Notes: generated by a model not told the origin, from the letters alone. 64,000 nt of DNA from Candidatus Sedimenticola sp. (ex Thyasira tokunagai) (GCA_037318855.1 CP134874.1:3348598-3412597), one strand, 5' to 3'. Counted from the first letter of the stretch, positions 1-9,682 are shown. Numbers and translations: made by a program.

Positions 1-662
1 GCCTGTATCTCGGCATAGAGTTCGGGAGTGGTGTACTCAGCAATATCCTTGAAATCGTCTTTATCCCAAGCCGCCTGAAGACGAATAAAGTGGGTCTTCG
101 CTCCCTTGATAAACTCTTCCCGGGCAAACCAGCTCGGTGCATCATGAGGAGCCACATCACCCATCCCTGCTCCAGGTGCAGCACCCTCCTCTTCACTGAA
201 ACGGGCATCTCCCCCATGGTCAAAGCTGTTGTTTCGAAAGGCGGTGTTATCCGACATTACCGGGCCGGCTGCCGCTTGCAGCTTTTTCCTGGCCAGCGCC
301 CGCATCAACATCATGCCGGCCATCACCACCCCTAAAATCAGCAGGATATCCATCGGCTGTATCCCGTCAAAAGCATCGCCGAAGAAGAGCGATGCAAGCA
401 GGCCACCCGCGGCAAGACCCGCCAGAGGGCCGAGCCAACGGCTGGCGCCACTGGTGCGCGGCGCCCCGGCCGAAGCGGCACCCTGCTTACCGGTGGAGGT
501 GGTGGTTGTAGAGCGGCTGGGCGCCGCCTTCCGCGACCAACTGGACTGTTTTCCAAAGCTTTTTCCAAAACCGAAGCGCTTCGCTTCTGCATCCTGGAGC
601 GGCATCATTGCAAAGAAAATGGTTGAGCACACAAGTGTCAGGAGGGTGAGAAATTTATGCAT
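1..662 (-). CDS. Tim44-like domain membrane protein (3' end outside window)
   Basis: The reading frame starts at ATG 662-660 and runs off the left edge, so about 220 residues are visible and the C-terminus is missing. The N-terminus is a signal/anchor segment (MHKFLTLLTLVCSTIFFAMM), followed by a basic Ser/Thr/Ala/Gly-rich linker, a Gly/Ala-rich hydrophobic stretch and a second hydrophobic segment around MDILLILGVVMAGMMLM. The visible end (EEFIKGAKTHFIRLQAAWDKDD) is the start of a Tim44-like domain. Bacterial Tim44-like proteins are inner-membrane proteins of poorly defined role. Family call from the domain start and typical architecture; function not inferred. Confidence 0.72.
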   Translation of the reverse strand, partial: MHKFLTLLTLVCSTIFFAMMPLQDAEAKRFGFGKSFGKQSSWSRKAAPSRSTTTTSTGKQGAASAGAPRTSGASRWLGPLAGLAAGGLLASLFFGDAFDGIQPMDILLILGVVMAGMMLMRALARKKLQAAAGPVMSDNTAFRNNSFDHGGDARFSEEEGAAPGAGMGDVAPHDAPSWFAREEFIKGAKTHFIRLQAAWDKDDFKDIAEYTTPELYAEIQ

Positions 663-965
663 CCGGGAACAACCTCTATAGACGTAAGATCAGGACGAAA
701 CGAAGAAGGTACATATTATCATCGATTGCAATAACAGACATTGCGGTTGCATCACTCGTGATAAGTGACGGGGACTAAAAGCAAAGGGGGAGAGTCCGAC
801 TCTACATTGGACTCTCCCCCCTTGTCGTTTAGTGCCCCTCCCGACTGCAGCTACTCACAACGTATCTACAAAATGAGCTCACCGCTTATCACCTCATATC
901 CCATCCATCCCGGTCTGTACAGAGAGTTGGCATACACAGGTGGTGATCAGGGCCTTACTTCAGAC
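663..965. other. Intergenic region, no gene seen
   Basis: About 300 bases between the Tim44-like gene and tpx. It holds the tpx terminator hairpin (786-820) and otherwise no gene that can be supported. Confidence 0.5.
786..820 (-). terminator. Rho-independent terminator of tpx
   Basis: A perfect 12-bp inverted repeat (GGGGGAGAGTCC at 786-797, GGACTCTCCCCC at 809-820) with an 11-nt loop. Read on the minus strand, downstream of the tpx stop, the stem is followed by TTTGCTTTTA. This is a good intrinsic terminator about 145 bases past the gene. Confidence 0.6.
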
Positions 966-1466
966 TTAACCCAGGGCTTTCAGCGCAGCATCATAGTCAG
1001 GCTCATCGACTATTTCGCCCACCAGTTGAGTGTAGGTAACCTTATCATTCTCATCGATAATAACTACTGCACGAGCGGCAAGTCCGGCCAGCGGACCGTC
1101 GGTAATGAGTACACCGTAAGCCTCTGCGAAATCCTTTCCACGCATCAGAGAGAGAGTCTCCACATTCTCCAGACCCTCCGTCTCGCAGAAGCGGCCCTGA
1201 GCAAATGAGAGGTCGGCGGAGACAACCAGAGCCACGGCATCATCACGCCCGGCAAAAGACTCGTTGAACTTCTTGGTGGATATGGCACAGGTTGGGGTGT
1301 CGAGGCTGGGTACGATATTCAGCAGCCGTTTTTTACCTGCATAGGTTGATAGTGAAACATCTGCAAGTCCTTTATTCGGCAGGGTAAAGTCCGGTGCTGT
1401 ACTGCCAACAGCAGGTAGCTCGCCATTGGTGTTTATCGGATTGCCTTTCAGTGTAACTGTTGCCAT
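966..1466 (-). CDS. tpx: Thiol peroxidase, Tpx-type peroxiredoxin
   Basis: 166 aa, the usual length of the atypical 2-Cys peroxiredoxin Tpx, which reduces hydroperoxides with electrons from thioredoxin. The active-site segment PSLDTPTCA carries the peroxidatic cysteine Cys60. The resolving cysteine is Cys94 in QGRFCETEG. The N-terminal VTLKGNP and the [12 protein letters not shown] stretch are also typical of Tpx. No signal peptide is seen, so a cytoplasmic location is expected. An AAGGG ribosome site lies about 12 bases before the ATG. A LysR regulator is transcribed divergently from the 197-bp gap. Control of tpx by that regulator is an inference from position only. Confidence 0.96.
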   Translation of the reverse strand: MATVTLKGNPINTNGELPAVGSTAPDFTLPNKGLADVSLSTYAGKKRLLNIVPSLDTPTCAISTKKFNESFAGRDDAVALVVSADLSFAQGRFCETEGLENVETLSLMRGKDFAEAYGVLITDGPLAGLAARAVVIIDENDKVTYTQLVGEIVDEPDYDAALKALG

Positions 1467-1559
1467 TATTTTTAACCCTTCTAGGTAGTTGGAAAACTTT
1501 AAATTGCTCGAAAATATTTAGATAGTGTCTAATATACGGAAATTCAAGGGGTATTCATA

Positions 1560-1579
1560 CTGGTAGATTATATTACCAG
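1560..1579. promoter_or_regulatory. Inverted repeat between tpx and LysR gene (candidate LysR operator)
   Basis: CTGGTA-N8-TACCAG, a perfect 6-bp-arm palindrome in the AT-rich divergent region. LysR proteins usually bind interrupted palindromes upstream of their own gene. No binding is shown; this is a candidate. Confidence 0.4.
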
Positions 1580-1663
1580 GATATTCAACAATCCTATTAT
1601 TTCAATCTTCATTATTAAGTAATACAATGCTGTTCGATATTTTCAACACCAATAAGGATAGCA

Positions 1664-2626
1664 ATGGCCTCGCCTGCCCCCGTCTACTACAAACAGAACC
1701 GTCTAAAACAGCTTCGGGCCTTCTGCCATGCCGCCCGTACCGGCAGCATCAGCGAAGCGGCGGAAAAGGTATTTCTGAGCCAACCCACGGTCTCGCTACA
1801 GATTCAAGCACTGGAGAGAGAGCTGGAGACGGTGCTGTTTGAAAGGCGTGGCCCGAAGATCCGCCTCACACCGGAGGGGAGGGTGCTGTTCAAGCTCTCC
1901 CAGCCGCTGGTTGAGGGGATGGATAAGTTGCACGAGACCTTTGCCGCACAACAGGAGTTGCTGGAATCCGGGGAGCTGAATATTGCGGCGGGCGAGTCGA
2001 CTATCCTTTACATCCTGCCTGAACCGTTAAAGGCTTTTATGGCGATGCACCCGAAGATCCGGGTAAAACTGCAAAATGTCACCGGCGGGCGTGACGGTCT
2101 GTCACGTATACGAGCGGATGAGGCTGACCTGGCCGTCGGATCGATGCTCGATGTGCCGGATGATATTATCTATAAACCTCTAGTCACCTACGCACCCGCT
2201 CTGATCGTCCCGGAAAATCATCCGCTTGCGGATAAGAAACAGATCACTCTGGAAGATATCACCCCTTATGGACTGATTCTTCCCCCACCCAGCCTGACCA
2301 CCTGGGGCATGGTGGACCTGGTGTTCCGTCAGCATGAGCTGAAACTGAAAGTGAGCCTGGAAGCCGGCGGCTGGGAAGTGATTAAAAAGTATGTGGAGCA
2401 GGGACTGGGTATCTCCATCGTTACCGACGTCTGCCTCACCGGCGAGGAGAATATTGTCAAATTCCCCCTCGATCAGTACTTCCAGAAACGCACCTATGGC
2501 GTAGTTTTACGCCGCGGAAAGTACCTCTCACCCCAGGCAAAACGCTTCCTTGAGGTGATGGATTCGTATTACCAAGAGGGCAATGAGGTAAAAACCAGCT
2601 CAGGAAAACAGCAACCCGTCGGCTAG
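1664..2626 (+). CDS. LysR-family transcriptional regulator
   Basis: 320 aa. The N-terminal winged helix-turn-helix covers about residues 14-75 (LKQLRAFCHAARTGSISEAA, then SQPTVSLQIQALE, LFER and TPEGR), the standard LysR pattern. It is followed by a periplasmic-binding-protein-like effector domain from about residue 100 to 305. The effector is unknown. The GWEVIKKYVEQGLGISIV segment resembles the CysB/Cbl branch, but that is a weak hint. Start chosen at ATG 1664, with AGGA a few bases upstream. The divergent position beside tpx suggests, without proof, a role in peroxide or thiol stress. Confidence 0.9.
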   Translation: MASPAPVYYKQNRLKQLRAFCHAARTGSISEAAEKVFLSQPTVSLQIQALERELETVLFERRGPKIRLTPEGRVLFKLSQPLVEGMDKLHETFAAQQELLESGELNIAAGESTILYILPEPLKAFMAMHPKIRVKLQNVTGGRDGLSRIRADEADLAVGSMLDVPDDIIYKPLVTYAPALIVPENHPLADKKQITLEDITPYGLILPPPSLTTWGMVDLVFRQHELKLKVSLEAGGWEVIKKYVEQGLGISIVTDVCLTGEENIVKFPLDQYFQKRTYGVVLRRGKYLSPQAKRFLEVMDSYYQEGNEVKTSSGKQQPVG

Positions 2627-2658
2627 GGTCTGTTAACAGGCCCTTCCAAACTGAGGTG

Positions 2659-3327
2659 CTACCTCTTGCGCCGCTCAGTCTTCATTGAATCGACCAAGTG
2701 GTCACGGTGAGAACAGATCACCCTCAGGGCATCCTCGGGTGAATTGACTACCTGGAAAAGATCCATATCTCCGGGATCGATACAGTTATGCTCCATCATG
2801 GTCTCTCTTATCCAGCTCAGTAGACCACTCCAGTATTTTTCACCATAAAGCACTACAGGGAACTGCCTGATCTTGTCAGTCTGAATCAGAGTCAGGGCCT
2901 CAAACAGTTCATCCATGGTACCGTAGCCCCCAGGGAAGATGATGTAGGCCATGGCATATTTTACAAACATCAGCTTACGTACAAAAAAGTAGCGAAACTC
3001 CATTCCGGCGTCGAGATAGGGGTTGGGGTCCTGTTCATGGGGTAGCTCAATATTCAATCCCATGGAAGTCCCTGCCCCCCCCTGACAGCCACGGTTTGCA
3101 GCTTCCATGATGCCCGGTCCACCACCGGTTATCACCGCCATTCCTTCATCCGACAACATACGGCCGATGGTCACTGCATCTTGGTAATAGCGCGTATCTT
3201 CAGTAAAACGTGCACCACCGAAGATAGTTACCGCCGGTCCCAGGTCGTTGAGGGTTTCAATACCGTCAATCAACTCTGACTGAATACGAAAAATGCGCCA
3301 CGTTTCGGATGTTTTAAGGTCTTCCAT
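2659..3327 (-). CDS. LOG-family protein (TIGR00730-type nucleotide 5'-monophosphate phosphoribohydrolase fold)
   Basis: 222 aa. It carries the two signature motifs of the LOG/lysine-decarboxylase-like Rossmann family: GGGPGIMEAANRGC at residues 68-81 and PGGYGTMDE at 132-140. These hold the catalytic Arg/Glu and the nucleotide-binding loop. Characterised members hydrolyse N6-modified or ordinary nucleoside 5'-monophosphates to free base and ribose 5-phosphate. The substrate here cannot be read from sequence. Old annotation as lysine decarboxylase should be avoided. Stands alone, with a MITE copy just upstream. Confidence 0.88.
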   Translation of the reverse strand: MEDLKTSETWRIFRIQSELIDGIETLNDLGPAVTIFGGARFTEDTRYYQDAVTIGRMLSDEGMAVITGGGPGIMEAANRGCQGGAGTSMGLNIELPHEQDPNPYLDAGMEFRYFFVRKLMFVKYAMAYIIFPGGYGTMDELFEALTLIQTDKIRQFPVVLYGEKYWSGLLSWIRETMMEHNCIDPGDMDLFQVVNSPEDALRVICSHRDHLVDSMKTERRKR

Positions 3328-3343
3328 TATCTATTCTTCTCAT

Positions 3344-3514
3344 CTCAACTTTCGGAGTTCGTTAGCCCCCTCTCCCCACCGGGGAGAGGGTTGGGGTGAG
3401 GGGGGCAACAGGTAACTTATTGATTTAATACACCCTCATCCTAACCTTCTCCCTCGTAGGGAGAAGGGACGGTCTATACTACGTTTTTACATCACCTGAA
3501 CTCCGAAACTTGAG
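3344..3514. mobile_element. 171-bp MITE copy A with 7-bp target duplication
   Basis: The ends are CTCAACTTTCGGAGTTC (3344-3360) and GAACTCCGAAACTTGAG (3498-3514), inverted repeats of 17 bp with one mismatch. TTCTCAT flanks the element on both sides (3337-3343 and 3515-3521) as an exact 7-bp duplication. Inside are two hairpins built on CTCTCCCC/GGGGAGAG and CTTCTCCCT/AGGGAGAAG. No coding capacity. An equally long copy in the opposite orientation lies at 44851-45021. Confidence 0.75.
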
Positions 3515-3593
3515 TTCTCATGATTCAAACAGGCTCAAGATTAATATGAGCTGAGCAGTTATAACAAGCTTCTAACCAAATGAGACTCTTTAG

Positions 3594-4805
3594 CTATTCA
3601 CCCAGATCAAAAACAAAATCGAGCTGCTCCTCTCCCCACAGCAACTTCTTGCGTTGCACCTTCACTCGGACAGGAGTACCGGGAGTCTTTCCCATCAGTT
3701 CGATTCTGACGTCCGAAGTTACCGTCACCGGCTTGCCGTTGAGTTCGATAAGAGTATCGCCCTTCTTTAATCCAGCCGCGGCGGCTGCACCCTCGGGGGA
3801 GAGTTCAGAGACCAGCACACCCTTCTCCGCATTATCCATATAGATCCCCAGCAGCCCGTTTTTAGGTAGAGCCTGCATCTTCGGGAAGAGCACAAAATCG
3901 GCGACACCGGGCTCCACCGTGATGCTGGCTCCAGGAAGGACAACAACACCGGCCTCACCCAGCCTGCGCTCAACACGTTGTGGAATGCCCGAGCCATACA
4001 TCAGGTGACCGGACCCCGCCAGCACCACCATTTTTCTTTCCGGGTGCGCTTGAAGATAGAGAGATGCCGTCTCAGCCATAGTCTCATCCCATAACAGCTG
4101 AACATCCAGGAAACGGTCAAAATCATGTTTGCTGTTTACCGGATGCTGCTGAAAAACATTGCGTAACCGTTCAATATAGACAGCATCAGAACGGTCGATC
4201 TCAGACGGCACATCGGACTGTTCCTCGGGGGTTAATCCAGCAAAGCCAACTTCAGAGACACGCCTCTTTATCTCGGCGGAGGCATTAAGTGCCACCAGGG
4301 GTATTCCATTCTCTCTCGCGTATTGAATAATCGGTCGGTAGAGACGGTAATCATAGCGCCAGCGTTCAAACCACTCGCTCTTTCTGAGAAACTCCTGTTC
4401 ATCCAGATCACCGGCAATATAGGCATCCAGTATCTGCTGAAACGGCCGCTGAAACATCTCCATGCCAATAGCGATATCTGTGTGACCGCGATGAATCTGC
4501 TCTATCACCTCCAGCTGTTTGAGATGGTGGGCATAGTTGTCGTGGGTCTCACCGACAAAGATCACCCGCTTCTCCAGCAGTGCGTTGCCTATATCATCCA
4601 GCGATGTCTGTCGGCTCATATCCAGCACCTCCATCGCCTCCGCTACGTCGGCAGGTTTGTTGGCGGAGACATCGATTTCACCAGTGCCATGATTCACCGG
4701 TAGTGGTTTATGCTCCTGCCCATGAACACCAACTGTGGCACAAGCACTCAGTAGTGCTACCAGAGATATCAGCAGAAGCGCTGAGAAGAGCCTGTTCTTT
4801 TTCAT
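3594..4805 (-). CDS. ChaN-like lipoprotein with C-terminal PDZ domain
   Basis: An open frame extends upstream to 4826, but the start is best placed at MKKNRLFSALLL (ATG 4805-4803). This gives a lipoprotein signal with lipobox LLSAC. The body has the ChaN/Cofac_haem_bdg pattern: VFVGETHDNYAHH, then GMEMFQRPFQ, and a late AGSGHLMYGSGIP. ChaN-type lipoproteins bind haem or act in iron uptake; the fold belongs to the Tiki/EreA superfamily. From about residue 325 of the long frame a PDZ domain follows (GLLGIYMD, GAAAAAGLKKGDTLIELNGKP). The PDZ fusion suggests a protein-binding role in the envelope. No iron-regulated site was found. Confidence 0.82.
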   Translation of the reverse strand: MKKNRLFSALLLISLVALLSACATVGVHGQEHKPLPVNHGTGEIDVSANKPADVAEAMEVLDMSRQTSLDDIGNALLEKRVIFVGETHDNYAHHLKQLEVIEQIHRGHTDIAIGMEMFQRPFQQILDAYIAGDLDEQEFLRKSEWFERWRYDYRLYRPIIQYARENGIPLVALNASAEIKRRVSEVGFAGLTPEEQSDVPSEIDRSDAVYIERLRNVFQQHPVNSKHDFDRFLDVQLLWDETMAETASLYLQAHPERKMVVLAGSGHLMYGSGIPQRVERRLGEAGVVVLPGASITVEPGVADFVLFPKMQALPKNGLLGIYMDNAEKGVLVSELSPEGAAAAAGLKKGDTLIELNGKPVTVTSDVRIELMGKTPGTPVRVKVQRKKLLWGEEQLDFVFDLGE

Positions 4806-4938
4806 CATGCTACCCATAACAACCAACCCCAGGATATGACCACAAACGACTGGAAAGATTCCTGATAAAGTATGTTCCGACTACCCCGAAACTTGAGTTA
4901 TTAAGACTACACCAAATACCCAGCACCCTGGAAAAAAG

Positions 4939-7086
4939 ATGCTTAGACTTTACACACTGTTTTTTGCCCTGACCTTATCAATAACAGGGTTATCTACAGC
5001 AGTGGCGGATATCCCGGATACAATCCACCACCAACTGCAGGTAAAACTCTCACCCGGTGAGGGACGGCTGACGGTGAGTGACAAATTGACCCTACCCGGT
5101 GCAGTAACTCATTTCGAGTTTTATCTCCATCAGGGGCTCAATCCCGGCATAAAGGAGAGAGGGATCACCCTTACCCCTACGGTGAGACAGAAGAGTGGTG
5201 AAATAGTGATAGAGGGCTACCGCCTCACTTCGGCCACCCCATTCCGTGAGGTAACACTCAGCTACAACGGCATCATCCAGCATCAACTCGATTCAATCGA
5301 TGACGATTACAGCAGTGGTAGGAAATCGAGCCCCGGACTCATCTCCGAAAAGGGGGTATTTCTCAGTAGCGGCGGCTTCTGGTATCCGGTGACCGCCAAA
5401 GGCCTGGTGAGCTTCGATATGTCTGTCGATCTGCCCACCGGTTGGTCTGCAGTCAGTCAGGGCAGCGCCCGGGACGATGGTAACGGCTGGTCCATAGACT
5501 CACCCCAGGACGATATCTATCTCATAGCCGCTCCCTACCATCGCTACATCCATCAGAGCGATATTGCCGAAGCTCAGGTCTATCTACGCCGAAAAGACCC
5601 CGCACTGGCCAAGCGTTACCTTGATGCCACCGAGCACTACCTCTCGCTCTATCACACACTGTTAGGGCCCTACCCCTACAGTAAATTTGCCTTGGTGGAG
5701 AATTTCTGGGAGAGCGGCTACGGCATGCCCTCTTTTACTCTCCTCGGGCCGCAGGTGATCCGCCTGCCGTTTATCCTCCACAGCTCCTACCCTCACGAGA
5801 TCCTGCACAACTGGTGGGGTAACGGTGTCTATGTCGATTACGGCTCCGGCAACTGGAGCGAAGGACTCACCTCCTATCTGGCAGACCACCTGATCAAAGA
5901 ACAGCGTGGCAAGGGTGCTGATTACCGTAGAAGTACACTGCAGCGCTACACCGATTATGTGGATCAGCAGAAAGAGTTTCCGCTGGTGGAGTTTAAGGGC
6001 CGCCATGGTCAGGTAAGCCAGGCGATAGGTTACGGCAAGACCCTGATGCTCTTCCACATGCTGCGTATGCAGCTGGGGGATGAGCGTTTTATCGATGGCC
6101 TGCGCCGTTTCTACCGTCAGCAACAATTCCGCAGTGCCGGTTATGACGATCTACGAAAATCATTTGAGCAGGCGACAGATGAGTCACTATCACAGTTCTT
6201 TCAACAGTGGACAAAGCGCAGCGGAGCACCGGCCCTGGTTCTGAGTGATACGAAAGTCTCTCCGGCTGACGGGGGTTACCGCCTTACCGCCAAGCTGAAA
6301 CAGACTCAATCCGTCCCACCCTTCGCACTCCGAGTGCCGCTATTTATCCAGATGGAAGGAGATACCCAACCGCTAAAACGACAGATAGTGATGCGTGGGC
6401 GCGAACGGCAAATCGATATTGCACTGGAAAAACGTCCGGTTCGTCTCTCCGTCGATCCAGGATTTGACCTCTTTCGCAAACTCGATCCCAGCGAAATTCC
6501 CAGTAGTCTGGGGCAGCTATTCGGTAGCGACAGGCTTACTATCGTCCTGCCGAATAACGCCGGCACAGAGATCAGAGCCGGCTACCAAGAGTTGGCGGAG
6601 GCCTGGGCCAAGAGGGGCAAGGGCATCGACATTGTCTGGGACAGTGAACTGAAGCAGCTACCCAAGAACCGTACTCTCTGGATATTCGGCAGAGAGAACC
6701 GCTTTGCCGACCTCTTCAACGGGCTATTGGAGGAGGATGAATTCAAACCCGCACAACAGAGTTACGCTCTCACCCGCCGACGCCCAGGCAACCCGCAACT
6801 GAGCATGGGGCTGCTGCATAGCGCCGGCCCAAAGGCACTGCCGGGTCTCGCCCGCAAACTGCCCCACTACAGCAAATACAGCTATGTGGTATTTGAAGGG
6901 GACCGCCCTACCAACCGTCTTAAGGGGCAGTGGCAGCTGTCGGAGTCGGCGCTAACGGTGAATCTTGGTGGAAAAAAACCGGTGCCGATGATTGTGCCGG
7001 CGCATACGCCTCTAAGTAAGATTGCCCGAAGGAATCCTGTTGTGCACACACAGGCGGACAATAGAAAAAAGGGCTCTGCTCGATAA
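4939..7086 (+). CDS. Secreted M1-family (gluzincin) metallopeptidase-like protein
   Basis: 715 aa with a signal peptide (cleavage likely after STAVA). Zinc site: HEILH at residues 286-290 in PHEILHNWWGNGV, with the third ligand Glu308 in NWSEGLTSYL. The Glu follows after 17 residues, one fewer than the classical HEXXH-x18-E of M1 enzymes. Around it the protein has the usual M1 layout: an N-terminal beta domain, the catalytic domain, a GYGKTLMLFHML helix and a C-terminal beta domain (about 420-520). The last 180 residues are not recognised. Periplasmic or exported. Starts 112 bases after the divergent ChaN-like gene. Substrate unknown. Confidence 0.82.
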   Translation: MLRLYTLFFALTLSITGLSTAVADIPDTIHHQLQVKLSPGEGRLTVSDKLTLPGAVTHFEFYLHQGLNPGIKERGITLTPTVRQKSGEIVIEGYRLTSATPFREVTLSYNGIIQHQLDSIDDDYSSGRKSSPGLISEKGVFLSSGGFWYPVTAKGLVSFDMSVDLPTGWSAVSQGSARDDGNGWSIDSPQDDIYLIAAPYHRYIHQSDIAEAQVYLRRKDPALAKRYLDATEHYLSLYHTLLGPYPYSKFALVENFWESGYGMPSFTLLGPQVIRLPFILHSSYPHEILHNWWGNGVYVDYGSGNWSEGLTSYLADHLIKEQRGKGADYRRSTLQRYTDYVDQQKEFPLVEFKGRHGQVSQAIGYGKTLMLFHMLRMQLGDERFIDGLRRFYRQQQFRSAGYDDLRKSFEQATDESLSQFFQQWTKRSGAPALVLSDTKVSPADGGYRLTAKLKQTQSVPPFALRVPLFIQMEGDTQPLKRQIVMRGRERQIDIALEKRPVRLSVDPGFDLFRKLDPSEIPSSLGQLFGSDRLTIVLPNNAGTEIRAGYQELAEAWAKRGKGIDIVWDSELKQLPKNRTLWIFGRENRFADLFNGLLEEDEFKPAQQSYALTRRRPGNPQLSMGLLHSAGPKALPGLARKLPHYSKYSYVVFEGDRPTNRLKGQWQLSESALTVNLGGKKPVPMIVPAHTPLSKIARRNPVVHTQADNRKKGSAR

Positions 7087-7134
7087 TCCGGGAATGGGGT
7101 ATAGGAACAAAGTTGTTCCAAAGAGAGGGTGTAC

Positions 7135-8823
7135 TTACGACTCCCCAACACCATGCAGCGTCATCTGCGGGAAAGGAATCTCCCAGCCATACTCACTACA
7201 GGCATCCACACAAAAGCGCTGGATAGCCCGCCGTAAGCGGTTGTAGAGATCACCCAGCTCACCGTCAAAGTCCGCCATAACCACCAGGTCGAGAGATGAG
7301 CTGTTGGCTTGGGCAAACTCCACCCGCAGGTTAAGCAGTTGCTCGCCGTATCCCTCTTGCTGAAGTCGCTGCTGTATGTAGTCGTGAAGAATCCCGGGAA
7401 TAGTTGAGGTACTCTCCTTCTGCAGGGAGTAACTGATGCCTAGCAGTTCCTTGATGCGAAAATTTGTCGCCAGGTTACGGGGCGAAGCGGCAAGAAAATC
7501 ACCCATCTGGTAAGAGACCTGAACGCCGCCTCGCTGCACCAGCTGTACCATCTCGGGAGAGATGCCGGACACCTTGCCACGCACCCCGTCGCTGAGAATT
7601 ACCCAGTCATCCAGCTTGCATGGGAACCAGGGTTCACTGGTGCCATAAGGCCGGGATTTGAGGCCCGCCAGGTCTTCGATGGGCACCCGTTGACTGATAT
7701 CCGCCACCGGATTTACCAGGGTGCTATAGACATTGATCTGCTTGACCTTCCAGGGCAGCCCCTCCAGCATGATCCGTTCACCTTCACGCACCGGGCCGAT
7801 ATTGAGAAACAGTTGAATCTGCTTCCAGTAACGTGGCAGGGCTTGCCGCAGAGTCCAGGCAATGCCAATCAACAACAGAATACCGAGACTGAACAGCATC
7901 CAGTCTTCCACCGAATAAAAAACCACCATTGGCCCCACAATCACCAACAGAACGGTCAGGATACGGTGAAGCAGCTCCAACAGGCGGACACGGAAACTGC
8001 GGTGCAACTTACGGAAGCCCGGTAAATAACGCTGCATTGCTGAATAGCTGAGGCGTGAGAGCAGCATGATGCCGAATACTGTCAGCAGTGCCACCGTAAG
8101 ATAGAGCCCCCGCTTCTGAAAAAAAGATTTGAGATAACTCTGGGATGCCGCGGAGATAGAGGTCTCGGATGCCACCAGCTTATCCAGTTGCAACTGTGCC
8201 GCCTGCAGTTCGCTCTGCATGAAGGCCTGCTGCTTCTCCCAAGCCCCCACCGTCTCCTTCAGCGACTTGTTCAACACCTTATCCTTGCTCTCCTGTAGCA
8301 GCTTATGGGTGTTGCTAACGGCCTGTTCGATCACCGGCAAACGCTGCTCAAAATAGGCAATCTTCTCTTTCAACTCTGACTTCTGCCGCACATGAGCGGT
8401 CATCGACTTCATCTCATCCAGTGCCGGCCTCAGCAGGCCCAACACCTCCTGCTGAAAATCGAAGGCCTGTTCCTCCTCATGGCGCAGGCTGGAGATATCC
8501 ACACCCGCCGCAATATCCTCGAAGTTACGCGTGGTGGCTTGCAGGTCTGCATCGCGTTGATCCAGCTGCAGCTGCAGCCCCTTCTTTTCGGCATCAGACT
8601 GGGCGGCACGCAGCTGCTTGTTGAGCGCCTTGATATCCCGCTTCAGACCCTTCCTCAGATCGACAAAAGATTTCAACGTAGCAGCGGTATCGTCCTCGAC
8701 AGAAACCTCTGCCTCGACTGCCACAACTTCACTCTCCGCCAAGCTGATAAACGGAATCAGGAGCAGCACGAGAGCGGCCACCAGACCGGTAATACGAAGG
8801 TTATTGATCACAATCTGAGACAT
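7135..8823 (-). CDS. MscS-family mechanosensitive channel-like protein with periplasmic coiled coil
   Basis: 562 aa. An N-terminal signal peptide (ending near ISLAES) is followed by a charged, helix-rich periplasmic region with strong coiled-coil character to about residue 225 (LRKGLKRDIKALNKQLRAAQ and similar). Membrane helices come next (GLYLTVALLTVFGIMLLS, ILTVLLVIVGPMVVFYSV, FSLGILLLIGIAWTL). A region resembling the MscS beta domain (about 335-400) and a C-terminal alpha/beta domain to residue 560 follow. MscS-type channels open on hypo-osmotic shock. The pore motif is not a clear match to E. coli MscS TM3, so the family call is stronger than the channel call. Confidence 0.75.
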   Translation of the reverse strand: MSQIVINNLRITGLVAALVLLLIPFISLAESEVVAVEAEVSVEDDTAATLKSFVDLRKGLKRDIKALNKQLRAAQSDAEKKGLQLQLDQRDADLQATTRNFEDIAAGVDISSLRHEEEQAFDFQQEVLGLLRPALDEMKSMTAHVRQKSELKEKIAYFEQRLPVIEQAVSNTHKLLQESKDKVLNKSLKETVGAWEKQQAFMQSELQAAQLQLDKLVASETSISAASQSYLKSFFQKRGLYLTVALLTVFGIMLLSRLSYSAMQRYLPGFRKLHRSFRVRLLELLHRILTVLLVIVGPMVVFYSVEDWMLFSLGILLLIGIAWTLRQALPRYWKQIQLFLNIGPVREGERIMLEGLPWKVKQINVYSTLVNPVADISQRVPIEDLAGLKSRPYGTSEPWFPCKLDDWVILSDGVRGKVSGISPEMVQLVQRGGVQVSYQMGDFLAASPRNLATNFRIKELLGISYSLQKESTSTIPGILHDYIQQRLQQEGYGEQLLNLRVEFAQANSSSLDLVVMADFDGELGDLYNRLRRAIQRFCVDACSEYGWEIPFPQMTLHGVGES

Positions 8824-9008
8824 AGGTATTTTTATCTAAGTTGACTTGGGCTCACCTATTGTAGGTGTGAAAGGCCCCATTTGGATAGGCACAAGTCCTG
8901 GAAAATCTTGTGACTGGAATGAATCTATCCGTTCGTTGAGCAGTTGGCATTAATCTTACCCACGGCATGCAGATACCACCTCACTACCAAATTATGGCAG
9001 AGACTACC

Positions 9009-9656
9009 CTATCTTTCTCCTGCCTCCAGGCAAGGCACCGGATAGGTGGTCCTGAACGGCTTCTCTGGATAAGTCGTCTCTCTATCGAAGCAGGTCACTA
9101 TACCCGCCCCATCCATCCAATAGATATGAGGATTCTTCGGATTGAACAGGTGACTTTTGTTCTCCGTTGCAAGCTGTATCTCAAAATGCAGATGAGCGAT
9201 CCCCCCTGCCAGCAGACCTGTGCGCCCGAGAGCTCCTATCTGCTGTCCTCGACGGACCCGATCACCCACCTTGACCATGCGCTCGTCCAGATGCACAAAC
9301 CGCCCCCTGATATAAAAACCATCGTCACTTCTACCATGGTCAATATAGATCGTATTGCCATACATAGGTTCAAAAAATGAATCTGTCACCAGCCCTGGCG
9401 AGGGAGCCAGAACAGGGGTTCCCACATCACTGAGAACATCTATGCCCTGATGCCCATTCTCTACATCCCAAAATCCATTCAGGGTAGATGGTGCGTTCGG
9501 GGGGATATATAGCGGCTGATTATCCGCACGTACCGGATCTGAATCCATGGCCACCTGGCCATAGGGCGCCGGAAAAAAAGCTTGGCAGCCGATAAGCAAA
9601 AATGGAAGAGAGAGCAGGAATAAAAATTCTGTCAGTTTCTTTGGCTGAATGTCCAT
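9009..9656 (-). CDS. LytM/M23-family lipoprotein
   Basis: 215 aa. Lipobox LLIGC with Cys24 after a hydrophobic signal. The M23 peptidase motifs are present: H-x-G-x-D as HQGID (His69, Asp73), VHL with His122, and H-x-H as HLHFE (His155, His157). All zinc ligands and the catalytic His are therefore intact. M23 enzymes cut cell-wall peptide bridges, so this is probably an active envelope endopeptidase. Single gene, with no partner next to it. Confidence 0.9.
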   Translation of the reverse strand: MDIQPKKLTEFLFLLSLPFLLIGCQAFFPAPYGQVAMDSDPVRADNQPLYIPPNAPSTLNGFWDVENGHQGIDVLSDVGTPVLAPSPGLVTDSFFEPMYGNTIYIDHGRSDDGFYIRGRFVHLDERMVKVGDRVRRGQQIGALGRTGLLAGGIAHLHFEIQLATENKSHLFNPKNPHIYWMDGAGIVTCFDRETTYPEKPFRTTYPVPCLEAGER

Positions 9657-9682
9657 GGGATCAAATATTTCCTGGTTTTTGT

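Noticed and set aside
765..1208. 147-codon frame overlapping tpx antisense
   Set aside because: It crosses the tpx terminator hairpin and the tpx coding region; no support.
4884..4897. Third MITE copy
   Set aside because: Only 14 bases like one MITE end (13 match); no second end or target duplication, so at most a remnant.
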